DNA of 5,853 nt, from NCBI GenBank assembly GCA_027323595.1, contig DAHWBL010000076.1, positions 1-5,853 of the forward strand, given 5' to 3'. This DNA comes from Acetobacteraceae bacterium (lineage in GTDB: Bacteria; Pseudomonadota; Alphaproteobacteria; Acetobacterales; Acetobacteraceae). A program made the translations under genes and the position numbers. The notes beneath the pieces were generated by a model. That model was not told the origin of the DNA and searched no databases. It saw only the letters and a program-made list of their open reading frames with translations. Positions 1 to 5,820 of this stretch are shown here, piece after piece; within the stretch, counting starts at the first letter, position 1; each line of letters starts with the position of its first letter.

Positions 1-697
1 TGAGAACCCGGTCCTTCAAATCCGGTGCGATGGCGGCGATCGACGGATTCTGCCAGCCCTCATAGATCAGATGTTCGTAGATTTCATCGGAAAGAATCCA
101 CACATCGGGGTGCCGGCGCAGCACCTCGGCCAGCGCGCCGATCTGTTCGGCGGTTGCCGCCGCGCCGGACGGGTTGTTCGGATAATTCAGCACCAGCCAG
201 CGCGTGCGCGGGCTGATCGCCGCGGCAAGGCGGTCCGGACCCAGCACAAATCCGTCTTCCTGCGCGCACGCCACTTCCACCACACGCCCGCCGCAGAGCT
301 GGGCGATCAGCCGATAGGCACCGAAATAGGGCGCCGGCAGGATCACCTCGTCGCCCTCGTCGATGGTGGCCATGAAGGCGTTGTAGATCACCTGCTTGCC
401 GCCATTGGCGACCATGATCTCATCGAGCGCGTACTCGAGCCCGTTCTCGCGCGCGAACTTGCGTTGCACCGCCTGCTTCAATGCCGGAGTGCCATCCACC
501 GGCGGGTATTTCGTCTCGCCGCGCAAGGCCGCCGCATGGGCCGCCTCGATCGCGTGCGCCGGAGTGTCGAAATCCGGCTGGCCGATCGACAGCGAGATCA
601 CCTGGCGCCCCTGCGCGCGCAGCTCGCGCGCGCGCATCGTCATGGCAATCGTCGCCGATGGCGGCACGCGCGCGAGCCGCGACGCGAGCGGCGGCAT
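1..697 (-). CDS. class I/II PLP-dependent aminotransferase, N-terminal part (runs off the window)
   Basis: Fold-type I pyridoxal-phosphate aminotransferase of the aspartate aminotransferase family, cytoplasmic; the amino donor cannot be told from this part. Only the first 232 codons are inside the window; the catalytic lysine lies beyond position 1. Visible family features are ISLSIGQPDFDTP near residues 34-46, NGGKQVIYN at 98-106, NYPNNPSG at 171-178 (the Asn that contacts PLP) and SDEIYEHL at 203-210 (Asp and Tyr that bind the cofactor). It aligns without gaps to the complete aminotransferase just upstream, about 51% identical by hand count, so the pair looks like an old tandem duplication or two family members brought together. 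The ATG at 697 is chosen because the N-terminus then matches its neighbour from residue 1. It lies 4 bases after the neighbour's TGA, with GAGG overlapping that stop, which suggests translational coupling. Where the neighbour has Trp125 (PCW) this protein has Phe125 (PYF), so substrate preference may differ. Confidence 0.9.
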   Translation of the reverse strand, partial: MPPLASRLARVPPSATIAMTMRARELRAQGRQVISLSIGQPDFDTPAHAIEAAHAAALRGETKYPPVDGTPALKQAVQRKFARENGLEYALDEIMVANGGKQVIYNAFMATIDEGDEVILPAPYFGAYRLIAQLCGGRVVEVACAQEDGFVLGPDRLAAAISPRTRWLVLNYPNNPSGAAATAEQIGALAEVLRRHPDVWILSDEIYEHLIYEGWQNPSIAAIAPDLKDRVL

Positions 698-701
698 CGC
701 C

Positions 702-1904
702 TCAGGTCAGTCCGGCGCAGAAATGCTGGATGCGCCGGCACGCCTCGGTCAGCTTCTCGGTGTCGGTGGCGTAGCTCACGCGCATATAGCCCGGAAACAT
801 GAAGGCGGAGCCATGCACCGCGGCGACACCTTCCTCCTCCAGCAGGGTGGCCACGAAATCCTCATCGGTCTCGATCAGCTTGCCGGACCGGCTGGTCTTG
901 CCTATGCAGCCATGCAGAGATGGAAACACATAGAACGCGCCCTCGGGCGTGTTGCAGGTCATGCCCTTCGCCTCGCCGAGCATCCGCACCACCAGGTCGC
1001 GCCGCTGCTGATAGGCCGCCACCATCACGCCGATGCTCTCCTGCGGCCCGTTCAGCGCCTCGACCGCCGCGGCCTGCGCGATCGACGTCGCGTTCGACGT
1101 CGACTGACCCTGCAACTTGTCCATCGCCTTCACCATCTCCACCGGCGCGCCGCAGAAGCCGATGCGCCAGCCGGTCATCGCATAGGCCTTCGACACCCCG
1201 TTCATCGTCACCGTGCGATCGCGCAGACGCGGCTCCACCTCCACGATGGTGGCCGGGCGGAACCCGTCATAGGCAAGCTTGTTGTAGATATCGTCAGTGA
1301 AAACCCAGACATGGGGGTGCCGCATCAGCACCTCGGTCAACGCGCGGATCTCGGCCGCGTTATAGGCCGCCCCGGTCGGGTTGCACGGATTGTTGAGCAT
1401 CAGCCACTTGGTGCGCGGCGTGATCGCCGCCTCCAGCGCCTCGGCACTCATCTTGAATCCCGAATTCTGCCCGGTCGCCACCAGCACCGGCGTGCCCTCG
1501 GCCAACGACACGATGTCGGGGTAGCTCACCCAGCAGGGGGTGGGGATGATCACCTCGTCGCCCGGATCAAGCGTTGCCAGCATGCAGTTGAAGATCACCT
1601 GCTTGCCGCCGGTGGAGACCATGATCTCCTCGGGCTTGTAGTCGATGCCGTGGTCGCGCTTGAAGCTCGCCGCCACCGCGCGGCGCAGCGCCGGCGTGCC
1701 GGGCACGTCGGTATATTTGGTGTCGCCGGCTTCGATCGCCGCGATCGCGGCGGCCTTCACATTGGCCGGCGTGTCGAAATCCGGCTCGCCCACCGACAGG
1801 CTGATGATGTCGCGCCCCGCGGCTTTCAGCGCGCGCGCCTTGCCGGTGATCGCCATCGTCTGGCTCGGGCTGATTCGGTTGAGGCGTTCGGCGATCAGGC
1901 TCAT
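702..1904 (-). CDS. aatA: aspartate aminotransferase (class I, subgroup Ib type)
   Basis: PLP-dependent transaminase, expected to interconvert aspartate and 2-oxoglutarate with oxaloacetate and glutamate in the cytoplasm; related alphaproteobacterial enzymes may also use prephenate. The 400 residues fit the family's usual length. Visible motifs: SVGEPDFDTP (37-46), STGGKQVIFN (97-106), Trp125 that stacks on PLP, NPCNPTG (172-178, with Asn175), TDDIY (203-207, Asp204 and Tyr207), the PLP lysine Lys239 in SKAYAMTGWRIG (238-249, with Arg247), and Arg375 in MRVSYAT for the substrate carboxylate. All catalytic residues are present. A small oddity is PTPCW (121-125), where many relatives have Tyr before the Trp. 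The ATG at 1904 is preferred to a TTG at 1943: the 13 extra residues are not family-like, and the paralogue downstream starts at the equivalent place. The Shine-Dalgarno signal is poor: GGAG lies about 15 bases upstream in a possible stem-loop. The gene follows the broken lipoprotein gene by 81 bp. The product is firm; the symbol is by family. Confidence 0.93.
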   Translation of the reverse strand: MSLIAERLNRISPSQTMAITGKARALKAAGRDIISLSVGEPDFDTPANVKAAAIAAIEAGDTKYTDVPGTPALRRAVAASFKRDHGIDYKPEEIMVSTGGKQVIFNCMLATLDPGDEVIIPTPCWVSYPDIVSLAEGTPVLVATGQNSGFKMSAEALEAAITPRTKWLMLNNPCNPTGAAYNAAEIRALTEVLMRHPHVWVFTDDIYNKLAYDGFRPATIVEVEPRLRDRTVTMNGVSKAYAMTGWRIGFCGAPVEMVKAMDKLQGQSTSNATSIAQAAAVEALNGPQESIGVMVAAYQQRRDLVVRMLGEAKGMTCNTPEGAFYVFPSLHGCIGKTSRSGKLIETDEDFVATLLEEEGVAAVHGSAFMFPGYMRVSYATDTEKLTEACRRIQHFCAGLT

Positions 1905-1910
1905 CGGATG

Positions 1911-1952
1911 TGCACTCGGCTCCAGTTTGCGGTCGGCGCGCAAACTAGTGCA
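1911..1952 (-). promoter_or_regulatory. nested inverted repeat in the aminotransferase leader (candidate RNA stem-loop)
   Basis: AGTTTGCG (1924-1931) pairs perfectly with CGCAAACT (1939-1946) around a 7-base loop. Directly outside, TGCACT (1911-1916) pairs with AGTGCA (1947-1952), leaving a 7-base bulge on one side only. Read as minus-strand RNA, the bulge is GGAGCCG and holds the only purine-rich Shine-Dalgarno candidate for the ATG at 1904. If the outer stem forms, its 3' arm sits between GGAG and the start codon and would shorten the effective spacing. The repeat is plain in the sequence; a regulatory role is inference. There is no T-tract, so it is not a standard terminator. Confidence 0.4.
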
Positions 1953-1985
1953 TGTGCGGGTTCGATAGAAGCGCCAAAGACGCGA

Positions 1986-2546
1986 CTACCGCCCCGCGTC
2001 GCCGAACCGCGTCAGATCGTCCTGGATCGTCTTTGCCGCCGCGTTGACCTGCCAGATATAAGGCAGCGCGCCCAGCCGCTCGATGATGTCGGGCGGAAAG
2101 CCCGGCGGCGGCAGTGCTGTGCGCGCGCCGGCCTGGTCACCCGCGGCCAGATCGTCGGCCGCCGCGAGCAGCCCGTCCAGCATTGTCTGCGACGCCACCG
2201 TCGCGCCGATGCCCAACGCGTCGCGCAACCGCCCGCGTGCCAGCAGCAGATCATCGCGGTCACCCGCCGGCACCGCCGCCGCCGGCACCGCGGTCGTGCG
2301 CGACCGGTCATGCAGCCGCGCGGCCAGATATTAGACCGCCGCCACCGCGCGCGCCGCCGCCGCCGGTTGCCCGGAGGTGCGCGCCGCATCGGCGAACGCA
2401 TAGGCCGCAACATCCGCCGCCGCGGCTTCCTGCGAACCGGGCCCGAAGCTGCCCGGGCGCACCCGCGCATCCTCGCTCACCGGCCCGGCGCAGCCCGCCA
2501 GCACCAGCAGGACGCCAAGCGCGAGGCAGGTGCGGCTAGACCGCAC
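1986..2546 (-). pseudogene. small lipoprotein gene interrupted by one in-frame TAA
   Basis: I do not recognise this family. The first part, from a GTG at 2546, reads MRSSRTCLALGVLLVLAGCAG: positive N-terminus, hydrophobic stretch and lipobox (LAGC), so a signal peptidase II lipoprotein anchored by Cys19. After 71 codons comes TAA (2331-2333). The same frame then stays open for 114 codons, starting YLAARLHDRSR and ending in TRFGDAGR before TAG at 1986, with the Ala-, Arg- and Asp-rich helical composition of the first part. No base is gained or lost; changing one codon (for example GAA, GAG with a second change, CAA or TAC) restores a protein of about 186 residues. The start overlaps the end of the carbonic anhydrase gene by 11 bases; TTG at 2549 is the alternative. 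A restart at GTG 2288 is possible but has no obvious ribosome site. The product may be a truncated lipoprotein of 71 residues, or nothing. A sequencing error would give the same picture. Confidence 0.75.
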
Positions 2547-3069
2547 CAAAATCCGCCCGATAGCGCGCCGCCAGCTCCACATAATGCGCGGTGCCGGCAT
2601 CGTTATAGGCCACATCCTCATCGCTCAGCAGCCGGGCGAATTTCGCCGGATTGCCTTTCCACAGCTCCCGCCGTCCGATCCGCTTGCCCGGCGGCAGCAC
2701 CGACCCGCCCGCCAGCATGCCGCCGGCCTCGATCACCGCGCCGTCCATCACCACCGCGCCCATGCCCACGAAGCCGCCGTTCTCGATGGTGCAGGCATGC
2801 ACGATCGCGCCGTGCCCGATGGTGACATCATCGCCGACGATGCAGGCGAGCGTCTCGCGCGCGACATGCAGGATGCTGCCGTCCTGGATGTTGGTGCGCG
2901 CGCCGACGCGGATGAGATTGGTATCGCCGCGCAGCACGCAGCCGAACCACACGCCGCTGTCCGCCCCGATGCTGACATCGCCGATCACCTCCGCGCCCGG
3001 CGCCACCCATACGGTCGGGTGCAGCACCGGCCGCTTTGCCTCCAGCCGATAGATCGGGCCATCACCCAT
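2536..3069 (-). CDS. gamma-class carbonic anhydrase-like protein (left-handed beta-helix)
   Basis: Member of the gamma carbonic anhydrase family (YrdA/PaaY/CaiE type), normally a cytoplasmic homotrimer with a metal site between subunits. Carbonic anhydrase activity (CO2 to bicarbonate) is possible but not assured, since many relatives have weak or unknown activity. The 177 residues fit the short form without the acidic loop. Hexapeptide repeats fill roughly residues 20-125 (for example GAEVIGDVSIGADSGVW and GAVVMDGAVIEAG). The three metal ligands are visible as His68 (GSILH), His86 and His91 (GHGAIVH). Arg47 and Asp49 (LRGD) and Gln62 (NIQD), which match active-site residues of the archaeal enzyme Cam, are also kept. 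The C-terminus has the typical WKGNPAKFAR segment and a final helix. The ATG at 3069 has a strong GGAGG 6 bases upstream, inside argC, and overlaps the argC stop by 8 bases (ATGGGTGA), so the two are probably translationally coupled. Bicarbonate supply to carbamoyl phosphate for arginine synthesis would fit, but that is speculation. Confidence 0.92.
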   Translation of the reverse strand: MGDGPIYRLEAKRPVLHPTVWVAPGAEVIGDVSIGADSGVWFGCVLRGDTNLIRVGARTNIQDGSILHVARETLACIVGDDVTIGHGAIVHACTIENGGFVGMGAVVMDGAVIEAGGMLAGGSVLPPGKRIGRRELWKGNPAKFARLLSDEDVAYNDAGTAHYVELAARYRADFGAV

Positions 3070-3997
3070 GGATCGCCTCCGGCCGCAACAGGCCCGTCAT
3101 CAACTGGATATTCTGCACCGCCGCCCCCGACGCCCCCTTGCCCAGATTGTCGAGCCGCGCCACCAGCACCGCCTGCCGCCGCGACTCGTTGGCGAACACC
3201 CGCAGTTCCAGCAGATCCGTGTCGACGAGCGTGTCGGCCATCAGCGTGCCGGCCGGCTCGGCGTCGCGCACCACCACCTGGGCACAGCCCCGGTAACGGG
3301 CGGCCAGCGCTGCATGCAGGTCCGCGCCGGTCGGCCGTCCCGGCAGATCGTCCAGATGCAGCGGCACCGACACCAGCATGCCCTGCGGGAAATGCCCGAC
3401 CGAGGGCACGAACAGCGGCGACCGGCTGAGCCCGCCATGCAGCGTCATCTCCGGCAGATGCTTGTGCGCGAGCCCCAGCGCATACAGCTCGAACGCCGGC
3501 CCACCGGCCGTCTCGTGCGCCGCGATCATCGTGCGTCCGCCGCCGGAATATCCGCTGACCGCGTTGACGCACAGCCGGTGGTCGGCGGCCAGCAGCCCCG
3601 CCGCGACCAACGGGCGGATCAGCGCGATCGCCCCGGTCGCGTAGCAGCCCGGATTGGCCACCCGCGCGGCATCGCCGATCAGGCCAGGCTGATCGCGCGT
3701 CATTTCAGCGAACCCGTAGGCCCAGGAAGGATCGGTGCGAAACGCGGTGCTCGCGTCGAGGATTTTCGGCGCCGCGTCGCCAAGCCCCTCGATGATCTCC
3801 ACCGCCTCGATGCTCGCCGCGTCGGGCAGGCACAGCACCACCAGATCCACCGCGCGCATCATCTCCCGCCGCGCCTGCGGGTCCTTGCGGCGCGCGGGAT
3901 CGATGCTGAGCAGCGTGATCCGCGGCAGCGCGCGCAGACGCTGCTGGATGCCCAGCCCCGTCGTGCCCGCCTCGCCATCGATGAAAACGCTCGTCAT
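3062..3997 (-). CDS. argC: N-acetyl-gamma-glutamyl-phosphate reductase, type 2
   Basis: Third step of arginine biosynthesis: NADPH-dependent reduction of N-acetyl-glutamyl 5-phosphate to N-acetylglutamate 5-semialdehyde, in the cytoplasm. The 311 residues and the N-terminus MTSVFIDGEAGTTGLGIQQR are hallmarks of the short type 2 form common in alphaproteobacteria. The Rossmann glycine motif GEAGTTGLG is at residues 8-16; LCLPDAAS (55-62) and DASTAFR (81-87) follow. The catalytic cysteine is Cys118 in NPGCYATG. SGYSGGGR (148-155) and the AHKHLPEM segment (177-184, with His178 and His180) complete the site. The start is ATG at 3997, because the family begins there; an upstream TTG at 4075 lies at the edge of the rpsI terminator and adds 26 residues unlike the family. 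The ribosome site is weak. The gene heads a new transcription unit after the terminator at 4077-4105 and runs into the carbonic anhydrase gene with an 8-base overlap. ArgC next to rplM-rpsI is a familiar alphaproteobacterial arrangement. Confidence 0.96.
   Translation of the reverse strand: MTSVFIDGEAGTTGLGIQQRLRALPRITLLSIDPARRKDPQARREMMRAVDLVVLCLPDAASIEAVEIIEGLGDAAPKILDASTAFRTDPSWAYGFAEMTRDQPGLIGDAARVANPGCYATGAIALIRPLVAAGLLAADHRLCVNAVSGYSGGGRTMIAAHETAGGPAFELYALGLAHKHLPEMTLHGGLSRSPLFVPSVGHFPQGMLVSVPLHLDDLPGRPTGADLHAALAARYRGCAQVVVRDAEPAGTLMADTLVDTDLLELRVFANESRRQAVLVARLDNLGKGASGAAVQNIQLMTGLLRPEAIHG
3070..3080 (-). promoter_or_regulatory. strong ribosome binding site for the carbonic anhydrase gene
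   Basis: GGAGG at 3076-3080 sits 6 bases before the ATG at 3069, within the last codons of argC. It fixes the start of the gamma carbonic anhydrase and supports coupled translation with argC. Confidence 0.75.
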
Positions 3998-4033
3998 ACC
4001 CGCCACGAAGCCCACCTGACCAAAAAACCCGTT

Positions 4034-4062
4034 GGAATAGGTATGCCGCCCCCCGGCGTCAG
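4034..4062 (-). promoter_or_regulatory. weak candidate promoter for argC
   Basis: On the minus strand CTGACG (4057-4062) and TATTCC (4034-4039) are 17 bases apart, matching the -35 and -10 consensus at 4 and 3 of 6 positions. It lies between the rpsI terminator and the argC start and would give a leader of about 30 bases. A promoter is expected here because the terminator separates the units; this exact site is only a guess. Confidence 0.3.
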
Positions 4063-4076
4063 GCAAGCGCGCCAAA

Positions 4077-4105
4077 TGAAAAGGGCGGCCCCGTGAGGCC
4101 GCCCT
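4077..4105 (-). terminator. intrinsic terminator of rplM-rpsI
   Basis: A perfect 9-bp GC-rich stem, AGGGCGGCC (4097-4105 read on the minus strand) with GGCCGCCCT (4082-4090), closes a 6-base loop and is followed on the minus strand by T residues (TTTTC counting the last stem base). It begins about 40 bases after the rpsI stop codon. The plus-strand direction has no T-tract, so it acts only for leftward transcription and separates the ribosomal operon from argC. Confidence 0.85.
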
Positions 4106-4144
4106 GATCCTGCGAAACCGGCTTGCGCGACCCCGCGCCGTCGT

Positions 4145-4645
4145 TCAGCGCTTGCTGAACTGGTAGCTGCGCCGGGCCTTCGCCTTGCCGTATTTCTTGC
4201 GCTCCACCGTGCGGCTGTCGCGGGTGAGGAACCCCGCCAGCTTGAGGATGCCGCGCAGCTCCGGCTCGTAATAGGTGAGCGCGCGGCTGATGCCGTGGCG
4301 CACCGCGCCGGCCTGGCCCGACAGCCCGCCACCGGCGACGGTGCAGAACACGTCGAACTGGTTATAGCGGTCCGAGATCAGGAACGGCTGGGTGATCAGC
4401 ATCCGCAGCACCGGACGAGCGAAATACTGCCCGACCTTCTTGCCGTTGACGATGATCTCGCCCTTGCCCGGCTTGATCCACACCCGCGCGGAGGCATCCT
4501 TGCGGCGCCCGGTGGCATAGGAACGGCCGAGTGCGTCACGCTTGGCCTCGCGCTTGGGCGCAGCCTCGGCGGTGGCGGCGATCGCGCCGGTGGCGGCCAG
4601 ATCCTTCAGATCCGCGAGGCTGTGGGTGGTCTGGGTTCCGGACAT
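4145..4645 (-). CDS. rpsI: 30S ribosomal protein S9
   Basis: Small-subunit ribosomal protein whose C-terminal tail reaches the P-site tRNA in the decoding region. The family is clear from YATGRRKDASARVW (43-56), VNGKKVGQYF (66-75), the signature GGGLSGQAGAVRHGISRAL (105-123) and the tail KARRSYQFSKR ending in the near-universal Ser-Lys-Arg. At 166 residues it is about 36 longer than E. coli S9. The extra part is an N-terminal Ala- and Lys-rich segment (residues 1-38) seen in many alphaproteobacterial S9 proteins, not a truncation or fusion artefact. The ATG at 4645 lies 2 bases after the rplM stop, with GAGGA 7 bases upstream inside the rplM end, so this start is well supported and translation is probably coupled to rplM. 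A terminator follows. Confidence 0.97.
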   Translation of the reverse strand: MSGTQTTHSLADLKDLAATGAIAATAEAAPKREAKRDALGRSYATGRRKDASARVWIKPGKGEIIVNGKKVGQYFARPVLRMLITQPFLISDRYNQFDVFCTVAGGGLSGQAGAVRHGISRALTYYEPELRGILKLAGFLTRDSRTVERKKYGKAKARRSYQFSKR

Positions 4646-4647
4646 GC

Positions 4648-5112
4648 TCAGATCCTCGTGTTCTTGCGGTTCAGCGCGGCAACGTCGAGCGCCTGCGGCG
4701 CCTGACCGGCATGGGGATGCTCACCGCCGGCATAGACATGCAGATTCTTCATCTGCTGGCGCTGCAACGGCCCGCGCGTGATCATGCGCTCCACCGCCTT
4801 CTCGATCACCCGCTCGGGATGACGGCCGGCCAGAATCTCACCCACCGAACGGCCCTTGATGCCGCCCGGATAGCCGGTGTGGTAATAGAACACCGACTGC
4901 TCGGTCTTCTTGCCGGTGACCCGCACCTTCTCGGCGTTGACGATCACCACATGGTCCCCGCAATCGACATGCGGGGTGAATTGCGGCTTGTGCTTGCCGC
5001 GCAGACGCTGCGCGACCAATGAAGCAAGCCGGCCGAGAACCAGGCCGTTGGCGTCGATCAGCACCCAGTTCCTGGTGACCTCCGCGGGTTTGAGCGAGAC
5101 GGTGGTCTTCAT
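4648..5112 (-). CDS. rplM: 50S ribosomal protein L13
   Basis: Large-subunit ribosomal protein, an early assembly protein that binds 23S rRNA. At 154 residues it is slightly longer than E. coli L13 (142). Recognised by RNWVLIDANGLVLGRLAS (14-31), the central CGDHVVIVNAEKVRVTGKK (51-69), FYYHTGYPGGIK (75-86), and the family signature region RVIEKAVERMITRGPLQRQQMKNLHVYAG (101-129), followed by HPHAGQAPQ. The ATG at 5112 is backed by a strong Shine-Dalgarno (AAGGAAG, 7 bases upstream) and by family alignment. It is the first gene of the rplM-rpsI operon, with its own promoter (5160-5188) and a short leader with a hairpin. E. coli L13 is known to repress its own operon through the mRNA leader; whether that holds here cannot be judged. 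Confidence 0.97.
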   Translation of the reverse strand: MKTTVSLKPAEVTRNWVLIDANGLVLGRLASLVAQRLRGKHKPQFTPHVDCGDHVVIVNAEKVRVTGKKTEQSVFYYHTGYPGGIKGRSVGEILAGRHPERVIEKAVERMITRGPLQRQQMKNLHVYAGGEHPHAGQAPQALDVAALNRKNTRI

Positions 5113-5117
5113 GCGAA

Positions 5118-5125
5118 GGCTTCCT
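5118..5125 (-). promoter_or_regulatory. strong ribosome binding site for rplM
   Basis: AAGGAAG on the minus strand, 7 bases before the ATG at 5112. It is the clearest Shine-Dalgarno in the window for a gene that does not overlap its neighbour, as expected for a highly expressed ribosomal protein. Confidence 0.7.
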
Positions 5126-5136
5126 TGTACCTGTTC

Positions 5137-5152
5137 CCGCCAGCTCCGGCGG
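5137..5152 (-). promoter_or_regulatory. hairpin in the rplM 5' leader
   Basis: CCGCC (5148-5152 read on the minus strand) pairs with GGCGG (5137-5141) around a 6-base loop. If the promoter at 5160-5188 is right, transcription starts near 5153, so this stem would sit at the very 5' end of the mRNA. It leaves the ribosome binding site free. It may protect the transcript or take part in autoregulation; both are inference. Confidence 0.4.
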
Positions 5153-5159
5153 ACGGGCG

Positions 5160-5188
5160 CAGATACGCGCAGCCCCCTCCCACGTCAA
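5160..5188 (-). promoter_or_regulatory. sigma-70 type promoter of rplM-rpsI
   Basis: On the minus strand TTGACG (5183-5188; 5 of 6 to the -35 consensus) and TATCTG (5160-5165) are separated by exactly 17 bases. The start point would be near 5153, giving a leader of about 40 bases before rplM. The -10 is less perfect than the -35, which is common in GC-rich alphaproteobacteria. This is the best promoter-like sequence in the window and is in the expected place. Confidence 0.65.
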
Positions 5189-5199
5189 GCCTTTTGCCT

Positions 5200-5219
5200 T
5201 GTGGTATCATAATACCACA
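5200..5219. repeat. perfect inverted repeat between mobA and rplM (possible operator)
   Basis: TGTGGTAT (5200-5207) and ATACCACA (5212-5219) form perfect 8-bp arms around CATA. It starts 3 bases after the mobA stop codon and ends 11 bases upstream of the rplM -35 box. It is AT-rich within GC-rich surroundings and has no T-tract on either strand, so it looks more like a protein binding site than an intrinsic terminator. No regulator gene is in the window, and I cannot name the protein that would bind it. Confidence 0.5.
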
Positions 5220-5222
5220 GCC

Positions 5223-5789
5223 TCAGACGGCGCCGCCGAGCCGCCGTTCCGCCGCCGCCAGCGCCTCGGGCGTGTTGATGTTGGCAAACCAATCCCCCGC
5301 CGCGGCAAACCCCACCTCGCGACAGCCGACCCCGGCCAGCGCCACCGCGCCGCCGCCGCCTTCCAGCCGCGCGCGCACCGCCGCCGCTGCCGCCAGCGGC
5401 CACAGCGCGACCAGGTGATGCACCCGCCCGCCGCACACCGCGACCGAGGGCGCGGGCGCCAGCCGCGACACGAGATCATCGGGAAAAAACGGCGTGTCCA
5501 CCGGCATCGACAGCATCGCCTCCGCGCCGATAGATGCCGCCCACTCCAGCCCGGCGAGCAGGCCTGCCAGCGGCCCGCGCCCGGCAAACGCGCCATCGTC
5601 CAGAATCGGCAGCCCCGGCACGTACGGCGCGAGCACCCCCCGGCCGGAGATCGCCAGCGCGCCGACCTGCGGGGCGAGCCTGGCGACGACATGGGCGATC
5701 AGCGGGCGGCCACCAAGCCGCAACAGCGCCTTCTCGACGCCGCCAAAGCGCCGTCCGGACCCGCCGGCGAGGACCAGCCCGGCGATCAT
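5223..5789 (-). CDS. mobA: molybdenum cofactor guanylyltransferase
   Basis: Transfers GMP from GTP to molybdopterin-bound molybdenum (Mo-MPT), forming the guanine dinucleotide cofactor (MGD) used by DMSO reductase-family enzymes; cytoplasmic. The 188 residues fit the MobA family and its Rossmann-like nucleotidyltransferase fold. Visible are the GTP-binding N-terminus GLVLAGGSGRRFGGVEKALL (4-23, with Lys20), GPLAGLLAGLEWA (72-84), the metal-binding Asp98 in PVDTPFFPDDL (96-106), HHLVALWP (124-131), and the C-terminal FANINTPE (168-175). Pro- and Ala-rich stretches reflect GC content and not a different fold. The ATG at 5789 is used because the family starts right at the nucleotide-binding strand; the ribosome site is poor. 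It lies 31 bases downstream of the tRNA-His end in the same direction and may be transcribed from the tRNA promoter. No terminator is seen before rplM apart from the inverted repeat. A related CTP- or other nucleotide-using transferase (MocA type) is less likely given the FANINTPE ending and gene length. Confidence 0.88.
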   Translation of the reverse strand: MIAGLVLAGGSGRRFGGVEKALLRLGGRPLIAHVVARLAPQVGALAISGRGVLAPYVPGLPILDDGAFAGRGPLAGLLAGLEWAASIGAEAMLSMPVDTPFFPDDLVSRLAPAPSVAVCGGRVHHLVALWPLAAAAAVRARLEGGGGAVALAGVGCREVGFAAAGDWFANINTPEALAAAERRLGGAV

Positions 5790-5820
5790 CGCCGTTCGGA
5801 ATTCAACATAAGGGAAACGC

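Noticed and set aside
702..1943. TTG start at 1943 for the aspartate aminotransferase
   Set aside because: It adds 13 residues not seen in the family, and the paralogue downstream starts at the position equivalent to the ATG at 1904.
1986..2288. The second half of the lipoprotein frame as a separate gene from GTG at 2288
   Set aside because: There is no ribosome binding site or signal peptide, and the coding signature already runs in frame before 2288 up to the TAA, so it is better read as the tail of the broken gene.
396..2825. An 809-codon open reading frame on the plus strand
   Set aside because: It lies antisense to the two aminotransferase genes, the lipoprotein gene and part of the carbonic anhydrase gene. 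Its product is a His-, Arg- and Pro-rich string without domains, as expected from the complement of GC-rich genes, where stop codons are rare in some antisense frames.
3062..4075. Extended argC starting from TTG at 4075
   Set aside because: The extension reaches the edge of the rpsI terminator, and type 2 ArgC proteins begin at the MTSVFIDGE segment (ATG at 3997).
2530..4096. Long plus-strand frames over the carbonic anhydrase gene and argC (2530-3429 and 3068-4096)
   Set aside because: Both are opposite well-recognised genes and encode low-complexity Arg-, His- and Pro-rich sequence; the real genes explain the region fully.
5200..5219. The inverted repeat as an intrinsic terminator for mobA
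   Set aside because: The stem is short and AT-rich, and neither strand has a T-tract after it.
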